Source: Undibacterium umbellatum
Lineage (GTDB): Bacteria; Pseudomonadota; Gammaproteobacteria; Burkholderiales; Burkholderiaceae_D
DNA length: 64,000 bases
Reading direction: 5' to 3'
NCBI RefSeq assembly: GCF_014284125.1
Contig: NZ_JACOFX010000005.1
Span: 186,001 to 250,000, forward strand
The position numbers were made by a program, and so were the translations under genes. The notes beneath the pieces were generated by a model. That model was given only the letters and a program-made list of their open reading frames with translations, made no database searches and was not told the origin of the DNA. Within the stretch, counting starts at the first letter, position 1. The number at the start of each line of letters is the position of its first letter. Positions 26,264 to 35,784 of this stretch are shown piece by piece.

Positions 26264-27343
26264 TCATAAGCACATGATATCTACGCCGTTTATGCCTCTG
26301 GCACGTATTTCATCGACAATTTCTGACTGGTAGTTGGGGTTGGATATCAGCAGCAAATCGCCCGGTTTTGCGGCTGCAAAAAACGCTTCCTTGCTTTGAA
26401 TTTGTACGTGTGAGCCGGGTAGAAATTTTCCGCATTTCTGGGGATTGACATCAACGGCAAAGCCAGTTTGCGCGATGAGTTTCCCCTGGTTCATGCAGTG
26501 CACGAGGAACATGCATCCCTTCGTCGCAGCGCCCCAGATGTAGAGTTTGCTGTCTGCTGCGAGTCGTTCTTCTATGGCGCTTATCTTTTCTTTGAGCTGC
26601 GGGAAAAGATGTTCAAAATCCAGATCTTTCCATTCGCCATTTTCATACAGATAGGCAAATTGTGCTGATACTGCATTGATGTCAGCAATGGCATACTGGT
26701 ATTGTCCGTTGAAGCATAAGCCTGTTTTTCTGACGGCTTGATCAAATAATGCCAGCAAGGCATCTTTTGAAAAGTAGTTAACATGCTCGTAGGTGATGTC
26801 GAAGAATGCCTGGTTGTCCAGGATCCAGTCATAGCTGGGCACTTCTATGTAAATGGCGGCATTGCCAAATACCTGTTTAAGCATCATCAAAAATGCATGC
26901 GGTGCCTTGATGTGTTCCAGCACGTGGCGCAACACCACGATATCTGCCTGGATGTTGTCATCTGCTGACAGATATCTCTTTTGTATGCGGGGATTGCTCC
27001 CTTCATAGGTGGCGTCATAACCAGATGCGACGAAGTGCCCATCAACCTGGGCAAGCTCAACAAAGTCCCCCTTGCCGCAACCAACTTCTACCAGGACGCT
27101 GGACGGCGGAAATTCTGCCTTCAAGATGTCCAGCACATTTCTCATGTGCGCCTGAAACAAGCCAGAGTGTGCCTGACTGTTTTGATAGTTGTCGTCGTAG
27201 GTAGCGAGCCTGGTGTCAAATGCGGCGTTCTCAACAAAGCCCAGGGCTTCGTTCAGGCTCAGCCGCATTTCCCCAAACTTTTCTTCGCTCTCAATCGAGG
27301 AAAGAGGGCTGTTTGGGACGGTAGGTAGGAGTAGCTTGCCCAT
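26264..27343 (-). CDS. class I SAM-dependent methyltransferase (sugar C-methyltransferase-like)
   Basis: This 359-aa protein has the SAM-binding motif VLVEVGCGKGDFVELA (about residue 85) and the later VLRHVLEHIKAPHAFL post-I block, followed by a C-terminal Rossmann half with IYIWGAATKGC-like (here LYIWGAATKGCMFL) and DVNPQKCGKFLPG. That layout matches the C-methyltransferases of deoxysugar and LPS-sugar biosynthesis. The N-terminal Cys4 zinc motif typical of the TylC3 group is missing, so the N-terminus is shorter or diverged. It is last of three leftward genes for nucleotide-sugar modification. Confidence 0.8.
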   Translation of the reverse strand: MGKLLLPTVPNSPLSSIESEEKFGEMRLSLNEALGFVENAAFDTRLATYDDNYQNSQAHSGLFQAHMRNVLDILKAEFPPSSVLVEVGCGKGDFVELAQVDGHFVASGYDATYEGSNPRIQKRYLSADDNIQADIVVLRHVLEHIKAPHAFLMMLKQVFGNAAIYIEVPSYDWILDNQAFFDITYEHVNYFSKDALLALFDQAVRKTGLCFNGQYQYAIADINAVSAQFAYLYENGEWKDLDFEHLFPQLKEKISAIEERLAADSKLYIWGAATKGCMFLVHCMNQGKLIAQTGFAVDVNPQKCGKFLPGSHVQIQSKEAFFAAAKPGDLLLISNPNYQSEIVDEIRARGINGVDIMCL

Positions 27344-27346
27344 GCA

Positions 27347-28129
27347 TTAAACGCGCTTGAGAAAGCCATCCGGCGCGACGGTGATCAACAATTGATTTTC
27401 AATTTCTTTATCAATGATGAAATTCAGTTGTCCGTCATCCCGGCCCGTGGCATTGCTTGCATCGAGTTGCTTCAAGTATTCCCACACGGCGGTTTTGGGA
27501 TTGTTGGATTTGCCCCATGGCCTGACAGGGCCGCTACCGGCAGGCAAGTCTTCAATAATGGTATCAAAGACGACGCAATAACTGCCTTTGCTGACCAGTG
27601 GCGCATACAGCTTGAGTTCTTCCAGTACGTGATCATGGGTGTGATTACTGTCCAGGCAAACCAGGATTTTTTTATAACCTGCGGCAAACTTGTGCACGGA
27701 TTCCACAATGTCGGCTGCGATGCTGGAGCCTTGTATCATCGATATCCTTTTGGACATGGGGTGTTCAAGGATGGCCTGGCGATTGTGCTCGCGTATATCG
27801 ATATCGATGCCCAGAACCTTGGCATCAGGATTGCCGCCGCATAGTGCGATCAGTTCAAGTATGCTGGCGCTAAAGATCAGTGAGCCGCCACGCGCGATGC
27901 CGGTTTCGATGACCAGGTCGGGCTGTATATTCCACAGCAATTGCTGCAGGCCTATCATGTCTTGCGGATGCTGGATAATGGGACGACCCAGCCATTCGAA
28001 ATGGTAGGAATATTTATGTTCCGCAGCGGTGGAAATCCACTGATTGGTCAATTCTTTTAATTCAGTGTTGGCACCCTGCTGTGCGACTTCTGCCCGGCAC
28101 TCCGCTTTGAAATTTTCATGTTCAGTCAT
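27347..28129 (-). CDS. cephalosporin hydroxylase (CmcI)-family protein
   Basis: This 260-aa protein matches the CmcI/rhamnosyl O-methyltransferase family: WLGRPIIQHPQDMIGLQQLL, then VIETGIARGGSLIF (SAM site, about residues 75-88), GIDIDIREHNRQ and CLDSNHTHDHVLEEL, and the C-terminal AVWEYL. Despite the family name these are SAM-dependent methyltransferases with a metal site, commonly found in polysaccharide clusters. Its start overlaps the stop of the upstream epimerase by 4 bp, and its stop lies 3 bp before the next gene, forming a tight operon. Confidence 0.82.
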   Translation of the reverse strand: MTEHENFKAECRAEVAQQGANTELKELTNQWISTAAEHKYSYHFEWLGRPIIQHPQDMIGLQQLLWNIQPDLVIETGIARGGSLIFSASILELIALCGGNPDAKVLGIDIDIREHNRQAILEHPMSKRISMIQGSSIAADIVESVHKFAAGYKKILVCLDSNHTHDHVLEELKLYAPLVSKGSYCVVFDTIIEDLPAGSGPVRPWGKSNNPKTAVWEYLKQLDASNATGRDDGQLNFIIDKEIENQLLITVAPDGFLKRV

Positions 28130-28989
28130 TTTATTTCCTTGTTATTGATACCCCAGAATGCCATAGGCTCATAGTCAGGGTAGGGGTAGTAGCCCAGGTT
28201 GAGGTGTATGGAGGCACACCGTTCTTTGATTCTTTCTTCGACCAGCCGCCTGATGGAAATGGCCTCGCCGCTGCAGACATTAAAGACACCATCTTCGCGA
28301 GATTTAAATATGTCCAATAGTTGTTGTGCTACTGCTTCCACTGGCAAATAGTCGCGCAACTGCTCGCCGCCACTCATATTGAAAACGCTGTCGCCGTTGG
28401 CAATGGCGGCATCAAGTTGTGCCAGTATAGACTTGGGATTTTGGCCCTGGCCATACATATAGAACAGCCGCGCCCATTGCAGCCTGAAGCTGGATTCTGC
28501 CTGCAAATGGCCCAGGAATTGGCGCAGGCTGTCTTTGGCCAGCGCATAGGGGTTGGCAGGCATGGGCATGGCGGTGGCAGCAATGGGGCCATATTGAAAG
28601 CCATATTCAAAGCAAGTGCCTGTCACCAGCACATTTGCCACGCCAGCCTTGACCAGTTGTTTAATAAAAGCGTAATTCCTGGGAAGATTTTCTTCCAGAT
28701 GGAACAGCGATTTATAGTTGGGCAAGCCTTGCCAGGCCAGGTGGATCAGGCTGGCGCCTGCCTCAGGTTGAAAGTCCAGGGTGCTTTGATGAAAATCCAG
28801 GCTGATGAATTTGACTTTGTCATACCAGGAAAAGCTGCGGGCCTTTTGCTCGTCCCTGGCTATTGCCACCACCTCGTAATTTTCTTCCAGTAGCAGGGGG
28901 ATTAAATGCTGTCCAATAAAGCCAGTCGCACCACTCACGATAAGCTGGCGACAGTCGGTCTTGCTTTCACGCCTTTCGTTGAGTGTCAT
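28126..28989 (-). CDS. NAD-dependent epimerase/dehydratase (extended SDR)
   Basis: This 287-aa protein has the extended-SDR nucleotide-binding motif SGATGFIGQHL (residues 18-28), the Thr of VTGTCFEYG, and a YALAKD Tyr-x-x-x-Lys catalytic pair. It probably acts on a nucleotide-linked sugar as reductase or epimerase. It is the first gene of the three-gene operon with the CmcI-like and C-methyltransferase genes, which together could build a branched methylated sugar for LPS or capsule. Confidence 0.85.
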   Translation of the reverse strand: MTLNERRESKTDCRQLIVSGATGFIGQHLIPLLLEENYEVVAIARDEQKARSFSWYDKVKFISLDFHQSTLDFQPEAGASLIHLAWQGLPNYKSLFHLEENLPRNYAFIKQLVKAGVANVLVTGTCFEYGFQYGPIAATAMPMPANPYALAKDSLRQFLGHLQAESSFRLQWARLFYMYGQGQNPKSILAQLDAAIANGDSVFNMSGGEQLRDYLPVEAVAQQLLDIFKSREDGVFNVCSGEAISIRRLVEERIKERCASIHLNLGYYPYPDYEPMAFWGINNKEIK

Positions 28990-29174
28990 GTTGTGCTTTT
29001 GTAATTTGTTTAACGATGGCTAAGTATTTTACTTTGTCGTGGCTGCTCTGTATATGTGGCGGCAATCTGGGCCAATTCTTCAGCATTGAGCAGCTATAGT
29101 GTTTTTTTGAGCCTGCCTGGGAGTGGGAGTGAAAAACCTCTGTAAAATCACAAAAATTTTACTGGAATTTTGCA

Positions 29175-29807
29175 ATGGAAAATCACTCTGCCGCGCTACT
29201 GCAGGCACGTCATCTCAGTTTTTCTTATCCTGGGCAGGTCTTGTTCAGTGACTGGTCTGGCGATATTGTTTCAGGTATTAATCTGGTGCTTGGTGGCGAC
29301 GGTCGCGGCAAGACCAGTTTGCTTCAATTGCTGGCAGGTGATTTGCAGGCGCAAAGTGGGCAGTTGCAGATACAGGGCATCTGCTTGCATGAACAGCCAG
29401 TGCTGTATCGTCGTCAAGTGTTTTGGGTAGACCCGCGCACAGATGTTTTTGATCAGATCAGCGTTGAAGACTATTTTGTCAGCGTGCGTGGCAACTATCC
29501 TCAATTTGATGAAGCCATGCTGGAAAGCGCCATCGAAGGCTTGGCACTGACGCCGCATCTGCACAAGAATTTTTATATGCTATCAACTGGTAGCAAACGC
29601 AAAGTCTGGTTGGCAGCCGCCTTTGCTGCAGGTGCAAGCATCAATTTACTGGATGATCCCTTTGCCGCGCTGGACAAGACATCGATAGACTTTATCGTCA
29701 ATACTCTCAAGCAACTGGCGCAAGATTCCTCCCGCGCCTGGGTGCTTGCCATGTACGTCACGCCACAAGGCTTGCCCTTGTCTGGCCTGATTGAGCTTGG
29801 TGACTGA
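29175..29807 (+). CDS. orphan ABC transporter ATP-binding protein
   Basis: This 210-aa nucleotide-binding protein has Walker A GGDGRGKTS (about residues 39-47), a degenerate signature LSTGSKRKV, and Walker B LLDDPFAALDK, where the usual catalytic Glu is Asp. It is compact, like CcmA-type ATPases. No permease gene is near, and neighbours on both sides are on the opposite strand. The changed Walker B residue suggests slow hydrolysis or a non-transport role. Confidence 0.8.
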   Translation: MENHSAALLQARHLSFSYPGQVLFSDWSGDIVSGINLVLGGDGRGKTSLLQLLAGDLQAQSGQLQIQGICLHEQPVLYRRQVFWVDPRTDVFDQISVEDYFVSVRGNYPQFDEAMLESAIEGLALTPHLHKNFYMLSTGSKRKVWLAAAFAAGASINLLDDPFAALDKTSIDFIVNTLKQLAQDSSRAWVLAMYVTPQGLPLSGLIELGD

Positions 29808-29834
29808 TCTGTTGGTCGGTGCCACAATATAGTG

Positions 29835-30560
29835 CTATTCGTTTTGTTTCCATTCAGCCATGACACTGGTTTGAATATTTTCTATGGTTTTGTCTTTTTG
29901 CATTTTCTGTAAAACTGTTGTCAGTGCAGGGACTAAAGCCTCGTGCTTTTTATTTAAGTAATGGAAAACAGGGAAGGTGGCCAGTGGTGGTGAGAGCACG
30001 GTGATGTCGCCCTGCTTTAATTCACTCAGGGCAGCCAGGCCCGATATACGGTTTGCCACGACGATGTCAGAACGCCCCAGCAGCATTTTTTGAAATGCCT
30101 GGCGCACCGTGGGCGCTGGCACCAGTTTCATACCTACGGTGTTTTGCTCAATAATTTTAATACCTTTGACAAAGCCTATCGAGTACGGGCGCAAGCTTTC
30201 CCAGCCTGCAACGACAAAATTGGTACCATAGGTAAAAATCACGATTTCATAGGTCAGCAAGGGTACTGGCACAATGATGAGATTGGGGTAGTCCCTTTCC
30301 ATGCCCAGTTTTCTGTACAGCTCAGCATCCATTTCACCATTGTTGGCGCTACGCAAAGAGCGCTCACCAGGCAAATAATGCAGGTTGAAATTCATCCCCA
30401 GTTTGCGATAGGCTGCTTCCATTACTTTTTCTGCAATGCTGGTGGCCGGATCTTTTTCTATTAGGGTAGAAATTTGCAAGGCCATGCTTTGCCGTGCGAA
30501 GGCAGGCAGGCAAACGAGGCATGGCAAGCTGGCAAGTTTCAAGAGCGTACGTCTTTGCAT
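29835..30560 (-). CDS. periplasmic solute-binding protein (SBP_bac_3-like)
   Basis: This 241-aa protein starts with RRTLLKLASLPCLVCLPAFA in shortened form: an RR pair, a hydrophobic core, and a cleavage near AFARQ, suggesting Sec or Tat export. The mature part resembles the amino-acid-type binding fold (EKVMEAAYRKLG, LPGERSLRSANNG, then NRISGLAAL). It is a distant relative of the pair at 14.6-16.3 kb. It has no transporter neighbours. Ligand unknown. Confidence 0.75.
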   Translation of the reverse strand: MQRRTLLKLASLPCLVCLPAFARQSMALQISTLIEKDPATSIAEKVMEAAYRKLGMNFNLHYLPGERSLRSANNGEMDAELYRKLGMERDYPNLIIVPVPLLTYEIVIFTYGTNFVVAGWESLRPYSIGFVKGIKIIEQNTVGMKLVPAPTVRQAFQKMLLGRSDIVVANRISGLAALSELKQGDITVLSPPLATFPVFHYLNKKHEALVPALTTVLQKMQKDKTIENIQTSVMAEWKQNE

Positions 30561-30793
30561 GATGGTCCCCTATTTTCTGCTGACGGGAGTTCAACAAATT
30601 AAGAATAGACCTGATTTGCATAAACAGCACTCATGTTTTAAAAAAAAACTGATCAACTTGATTACAAGTCAGGAAGCATGCTTAGACACTTCCGCTGGCA
30701 AATCGATGAATGAGTGTTTTCGCAAAGGCAAGTAGCGGCAATGCAGAGTGCCTGCTTGCCAATTTTCCGCCAGCCGGAATCATCACTCACGTG

Positions 30794-32857
30794 CTAGGGA
30801 AGACTCCCGTTCGATTGCCGCCTGTCCTTGACGATGGAGAACTGTTTGCTTTGAATTTCCAGATAAAGCCGTCGGTTTTCATCAGCGAGTTCTTTATGCA
30901 TGAAGGCTTCACTAATATGGTGCTTTAGCTGCACATCATCCCATGGTTTGGTCATGAATTGATAGATAGCCCCTTCATTGACGGCATTGATCACAGAGCT
31001 CAGGTCCGCACTGCCAGATAACATGATGCGCACTGACTCTGGATATTTATTCTTGACGAAATGTACAAATTCTACGCCAGACATCCCTGACATGTTTTGG
31101 TCAGAAACGATCACATCAACCTGGTGTTGGGCAAGCAACTCTATGCCGACCTGACCGCTGACGGCAGTGAGGATATGATAATTGTCGTTTCTGAGCAAAT
31201 ACTTGAAAGCCGAGAGGATATTGACGTCGTCATCTACCAGGAGCACGGTACGGGCATGATTTGAGAAATATAATAGACGATGAGGTAGTTGTTTTTTCTT
31301 CCGCAAAAGGTGTTCGACCTCTTCCTTGGGTAAGCCTCTGGAAAACAAGAAACCCTGAATCTCGTCGCACTGATTGTGGCGCAAGAACTTGCACTGTGCT
31401 TCCGTTTCTACGCCTTCGGCAATTACATGCATGCCCAGGCTGTGTGCCATGGAAATGATTGCCTTGACGATGGCAGCATCATCTGATTTTTCGATGTCCC
31501 GCACAAATGACTGATCTATTTTGAGCACGTCGATAGGGAAACGTTTCAGGTAGGACAGGCTGGAGTACCCTGTGCCAAAGTCATCTATTGAAAGTTGTAC
31601 GCCAAGTGCCTTGAGACCTCGCAATATGTCGATAGAGCGTTCGACGTCAGTCATGACCAGGCTCTCGGTCAATTCGATTTCCAGATATTGGGGATCAAGC
31701 CCGGTCTGCGTCAATACCTCACTCACGAAATGCAACAGATCTGCCTGGCCGAACTGGCGTACCGATAAGTTGACGGCAATGCGGAACTTGCCTATTCCCT
31801 GATCATGCCAGGCTTTGCACTGTGCGCATGCTGTTCGTATGACCCAGGCCCCGATAGGTATTATCAACCCCGTTTCTTCTGCGAGCCCAATAAAATGGCC
31901 AGGAGAGACCATGCCTATGTCAGGCTGGTTCCAGCGCACCAGCGCCTCCAGCCCCACGATGTGACCGGTGCGCAAATCAACTTGAGGCTGGTAGTGCAAG
32001 ACGAACTCTTCGCGTTCGAGTGCCAACCGGAGCCTGCTTTGCATGGTCAGTTTCTCATTCAGCCTGGTACTCAGATCCGAAGTGTAGAATTGATAAATAT
32101 TACGACCTAATTGCTTGGCACTGCTCAGTGCTGCATTGGCATTCATCAATAAAGTGTCTGGGTCATTGCCATCCTGCGGATACTGGCTTACCCCGACACT
32201 GCATGTGACTTCAAGCTCTTGCTGTGCCAGGACCATAGGCCTGGACACTGCTGCCAATATTCGCTGCAAGATCTCGATAAGATGTGGGTAGAAAGTGATG
32301 CTGCCTTGTTCCTTGCTACGATTATCATCATGCGGGTATGTCTCATTTTGCTCAGTCAATACCAAAGCAAACTCATCTCCGCCCAGTCTGGCGACTGTGT
32401 CGCCACCGCGCACGCAGGCACTGAGCCGGTCTGCGATTATTCTTAGTAATTCATTCCCAACTGAGGGGCCGAGGCTATCATTGATTACTTTAAAGTGATC
32501 CAGTCCAAGAGTCACAATGACCAGTTGATGTTGATGCCGCTGTGCATTGGCGAGTGCATGCTTGAGCCGGTCATGTAAAAGATTTCGGTTTACCAGGCCA
32601 GTCAGTTCATCATAATTTGTCAGGTACATCAGTTGCGATTCAGCACTCTGCCGGCTTTTTAATTCCTCAGCGAGCAACTGGTTTTGCGCCAGCATTTCTT
32701 GCGATGCGATGTCCAGAGAGCGCTCAGTCATCGCCCTGTCGATGTCGGCCTGATGGTAGGTCACATCAATGGCCTCGATCAGTTTTTTCAGCTCGTCAGG
32801 CAGCCTGGACGCATCGCCAAAGAATCGATTGATCTGACGCCTGAGCAAACTATGCAT
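30794..32857 (-). CDS. GGDEF-EAL-REC signalling protein (c-di-GMP)
   Basis: This 687-aa protein has a helical N-terminus (residues 1-80), a GGDEF domain with intact RLGGDEFAL and an RGGD inhibitory site five residues before it, an EAL domain with LEALVRW, ELTESLVM, DDFGTGYSS and the AEGVETEAQ Glu, and a C-terminal receiver with VLLVDDD and the phospho-acceptor Asp in IVSDQNM. Both cyclase and phosphodiesterase motifs look complete. A C-terminal REC is an unusual order. Its start lies 3 bp after the FIST gene stop, so it is co-transcribed with that sensor. Confidence 0.92.
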   Translation of the reverse strand: MHSLLRRQINRFFGDASRLPDELKKLIEAIDVTYHQADIDRAMTERSLDIASQEMLAQNQLLAEELKSRQSAESQLMYLTNYDELTGLVNRNLLHDRLKHALANAQRHQHQLVIVTLGLDHFKVINDSLGPSVGNELLRIIADRLSACVRGGDTVARLGGDEFALVLTEQNETYPHDDNRSKEQGSITFYPHLIEILQRILAAVSRPMVLAQQELEVTCSVGVSQYPQDGNDPDTLLMNANAALSSAKQLGRNIYQFYTSDLSTRLNEKLTMQSRLRLALEREEFVLHYQPQVDLRTGHIVGLEALVRWNQPDIGMVSPGHFIGLAEETGLIIPIGAWVIRTACAQCKAWHDQGIGKFRIAVNLSVRQFGQADLLHFVSEVLTQTGLDPQYLEIELTESLVMTDVERSIDILRGLKALGVQLSIDDFGTGYSSLSYLKRFPIDVLKIDQSFVRDIEKSDDAAIVKAIISMAHSLGMHVIAEGVETEAQCKFLRHNQCDEIQGFLFSRGLPKEEVEHLLRKKKQLPHRLLYFSNHARTVLLVDDDVNILSAFKYLLRNDNYHILTAVSGQVGIELLAQHQVDVIVSDQNMSGMSGVEFVHFVKNKYPESVRIMLSGSADLSSVINAVNEGAIYQFMTKPWDDVQLKHHISEAFMHKELADENRRLYLEIQSKQFSIVKDRRQSNGSLP

Positions 32858-32860
32858 AAC

Positions 32861-34018
32861 TTAAATCTCGAGGAGCGTGGTGATGGTCATGGTTTGATTA
32901 TGCAGTTCGCAAGGGCCACCAGACATATGCGGCGATATCTCTCCATAGGAATAGAAGCCGGTTAGCAAGGTTTCTGCGCCCAGCATTTCACCAACGGCTT
33001 CGACTTCCTCTTCTATTCTTTGCTTGAGCACCAGCTTGCGTCCAACACAACTGATCAACAAGGCAAGTTCGGCAGGACGGTCTTCCATGGTGCTACGGGA
33101 AATGCTCGCTGCGCCACTCGCGCCATCGATCAGGCGTTCAAAATTGGCTTTCATTAAACGGGCGTAGGCACCTTCAGGCATATCACCCGCAAAGGTCATG
33201 CTTTGCTCTGCTTCGTCGACTGCGAGTATGGTGCGCACGACGCCACCGTTGCCGTTGGATTCATTCCCCTGTTGCCAGGCATTACGCAAAGAGAGGGGGA
33301 ATAACAAGGCTGTCGATGGCAGGCCTGCTGCATGCTCGCCAAGATAGTTCTTATATAATTCGAGAGCGGGTTTGCCGTCGAGGTCGTACAGCACATTCCC
33401 TTTTGAACGTGTAATTTTTCTATCGGGACCAAACGTATCCCAACCACCCACTGAGCCATAGCCGATCTTGAGTCGCTGCCCATACAAACCAACTGCCACG
33501 ATCTGTCCCTCTGCAGGAATATCGTTGGCACATACCAGAGTCTTTTGGAAATTTGCCCCATCTGCGGAAAGCCCGCCTGTCACCTCAACATGTGATGGCA
33601 AATCTGCTTTGAGGCCGCGCACCAATTCCGTGCCATTCACTTTCAGACCATCTGAAAAAATCAATACATGCTGCAGGTCTGTTACTGGCAAGGCTTCGAT
33701 CAATGATTGACCTGCTGCGAAACTGTGTGCAGCTTCATGAATTTCCACCTTTGAAAAATGCAAGTGGGTGTGTTCGAAATCTATGATCGTGACGACGACA
33801 GTGTCATCGCTCACCGTTGTGCCGTGAATCTCTCCTGCAGTCGAACAACCAGCAATGATCGCGTCTGGAAATGCCTTGCGTAGTGGCAGAAAGTAAGCAG
33901 AATCAGATAGCAGGGCAGTGCTGCCAAAGAATAAAATCAACTGGCCTGTACCAGTGCGAAGATGGGGAGGGAAATGAGGAATTTGCCCATCAGGAAAAAC
34001 ACATTGTGACACTTGCAT
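32861..34018 (-). CDS. FIST-domain signal transduction protein
   Basis: This 385-aa protein matches the FIST_N and FIST_C domains, proposed to bind small ligands such as amino acids. The N-terminal half has AFPDAIIAGCSTAGEI (about residues 49-64) and the C-terminal half GFYSYGEISP near the end, both diagnostic. It starts the operon that continues into the GGDEF-EAL-REC gene and is the likely input module, so a ligand signal may be passed to c-di-GMP turnover. Confidence 0.88.
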   Translation of the reverse strand: MQVSQCVFPDGQIPHFPPHLRTGTGQLILFFGSTALLSDSAYFLPLRKAFPDAIIAGCSTAGEIHGTTVSDDTVVVTIIDFEHTHLHFSKVEIHEAAHSFAAGQSLIEALPVTDLQHVLIFSDGLKVNGTELVRGLKADLPSHVEVTGGLSADGANFQKTLVCANDIPAEGQIVAVGLYGQRLKIGYGSVGGWDTFGPDRKITRSKGNVLYDLDGKPALELYKNYLGEHAAGLPSTALLFPLSLRNAWQQGNESNGNGGVVRTILAVDEAEQSMTFAGDMPEGAYARLMKANFERLIDGASGAASISRSTMEDRPAELALLISCVGRKLVLKQRIEEEVEAVGEMLGAETLLTGFYSYGEISPHMSGGPCELHNQTMTITTLLEI

Positions 34019-34504
34019 GGCTTTCTCCTATTTGCCCCGTTAAATGGTCAACAAATGATCAACGGGATTTACCCAACATCATCCCTGCTGCACTGCAGCG
34101 TCTGGTATCTAAAAAAGACTGCCTTCGTCCCAACGCTTTGCTGTGAGTATGCATGCTCAGTTCTGCCTGATTAATTCTATTCCACATATTGTTAAATTGA
34201 AAGATTAAGTACGATTTACATTTTAGTCTGTCGGTTTCAGGTGCCTTTTTGTGAATCAAATCAGGTGTGATGCTGCCCTGGTGTTGCAGGCGAGCCATCT
34301 TGATTTTTCACAAATATCCAGGGAGGATCTGCATGATTGATGGTATTTCTGCAATATAATCGTTTTTTCTATCATTTGTAGAGCGTCCCAGGCCCAGGAC
34401 TGGGCACTAGGCGTTTACCGGATAAGTAAAGTCGAAATGCTTCCTTGTGATTTATTGGCTGCATTTTTATGATCAATGTTGGTTAACTAAACTGAAGGAT
34501 TGTA
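34019..34504. other. 486-base region upstream of metY
   Basis: No gene is supported here. Near the right end two small hairpins lie in tandem: GCCCAG-GA-CTGGGC (34392-34405) and TTTAC-CGGATAA-GTAAA (34414-34430), about 75-110 bp before the metY start. This could be a structured leader, but it does not match the SAM-II, SAM/SAH or SAH riboswitch patterns that I know. The left part presumably carries the FIST-operon promoter. Confidence 0.35.
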
Positions 34505-35776
34505 ATGAAGCTGGAAACTATTGCCGTACATGGTGGCTATACGCCCGACCCGACCACGCGCGCTGTTGCAGTGCCTATTTACCAGACTGTCGCCTATGCC
34601 TTTGATAATACCCAACATGGCGCTGACCTGTTTGATCTCAAGGTACAAGGCAACATCTATAGTCGCATTATGAATCCGACAAATGATGTACTGGAAAAAC
34701 GCGTGGCAGAGTTGGAGGGTGGCATCGCTGGCCTGGCACTTGCATCCGGCCAGGCTGCGATTACCTATGCGATACAAACCATTGCTGAGGCGGGTGACAA
34801 TATTGTTTCTGCGTCGACCTTGTATGGCGGCACTTACAACCTGTTCGCTCACACACTGCCGCAGTTTGGCATAGAGACGCGCTTCGCTGATTACCGCGAT
34901 CCCGAATCCTTTGCCAAGCTGATTGATGGTAAAACCAAGGCTGTGTTTGTCGAGTCTATCGGTAATCCGCTCGGCAATATCACTGATATCGAAGCGATTG
35001 CCAAGGTCGCCCACAGACATGGTGTGCCGCTGATTGTTGATAACACCGTGCCTTCACCTTATCTCTTGCGCCCCATAGAATTCGGTGCCGACATTGTGGT
35101 CCATTCATTGACTAAATACCTGGGTGGTCATGGCAATTCCATAGGCGGCATCATCGTTGATTCTGGCAAGTTCCCCTGGGCCGAACATAAAGAACGATTC
35201 AAACGTCTGAATGAGCCTGATGTCTCTTATCATGGCGTGGTGTACACCGAAGCACTGGGTGCCGCCGCCTACATAGGCCGTGCCCGTGTTGTGCCACTGC
35301 GCAATACCGGTGCGGCGTTGTCCCCCTTCAATGCCTTCCTGATCTTGCAGGGTATAGAAACCCTGGCTTTGCGCATGGACAGAATCACAGATAACACCAT
35401 CAAGATTGCTCATTACCTGGACAAGCATCCCAAAGTGAAATGGGTTAACTACGCTGGTCTTCCTGAGCACAAGGATCACGCGCTGGCGCAAAAATACCTG
35501 GGCGGCAAGCCTTCCGGCATTTTGACCTTTGGGCTGGAAGGTGGGCGCGATGCAGGTGGGCGTTTCCAGGATGCATTGCAGTTATTCACCCGTCTGGTGA
35601 ATATCGGTGATGCCAAATCGCTGGCATGCCATCCAGCCAGCACTACTCACCGTCAATTGAATCCTGAGGAACTGGCAAAGGCGGGCGTCACTGAAGATAC
35701 CGTGCGTTTGTCGATAGGCATAGAGCATATTGACGACTTGATCGCAGACCTCGAACAGGCACTCGCGGCTGCCTGA
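34505..35776 (+). CDS. metY: O-acetylhomoserine aminocarboxypropyltransferase (sulfhydrylase)
   Basis: MetY is a PLP enzyme that makes homocysteine from O-acetylhomoserine and sulfide. The 423-aa protein has LASGQAAITYAIQ (PLP phosphate site), VDNTVPSPYLLRPIEFGADIV in shortened form, and the PLP-Lys motif HSLTKYLGGHG near residue 206. The C-terminus has the family pattern LACHPASTTHRQL. It lies 300 bp upstream of the encapsulin/cysteine operon, so sulfide assimilation and sulfur storage are neighbours. Confidence 0.94.
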   Translation: MKLETIAVHGGYTPDPTTRAVAVPIYQTVAYAFDNTQHGADLFDLKVQGNIYSRIMNPTNDVLEKRVAELEGGIAGLALASGQAAITYAIQTIAEAGDNIVSASTLYGGTYNLFAHTLPQFGIETRFADYRDPESFAKLIDGKTKAVFVESIGNPLGNITDIEAIAKVAHRHGVPLIVDNTVPSPYLLRPIEFGADIVVHSLTKYLGGHGNSIGGIIVDSGKFPWAEHKERFKRLNEPDVSYHGVVYTEALGAAAYIGRARVVPLRNTGAALSPFNAFLILQGIETLALRMDRITDNTIKIAHYLDKHPKVKWVNYAGLPEHKDHALAQKYLGGKPSGILTFGLEGGRDAGGRFQDALQLFTRLVNIGDAKSLACHPASTTHRQLNPEELAKAGVTEDTVRLSIGIEHIDDLIADLEQALAAA

Positions 35777-35784
35777 TCGCTCTG

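Noticed and set aside
30436..30735. A 99-aa rightward frame across the start of the solute-binding gene
   Set aside because: It has no ribosome site, overlaps a signal-peptide-coding start on the other strand, and has no recognisable pattern.
34081..34145. A stretch resembling the interior of the element at 12.9 kb (both contain GACTG(C/T)CTTCGTC-like text)
   Set aside because: The similarity is confined to about 20 bases with gaps and lacks the inverted ends, so I do not call it a second copy.
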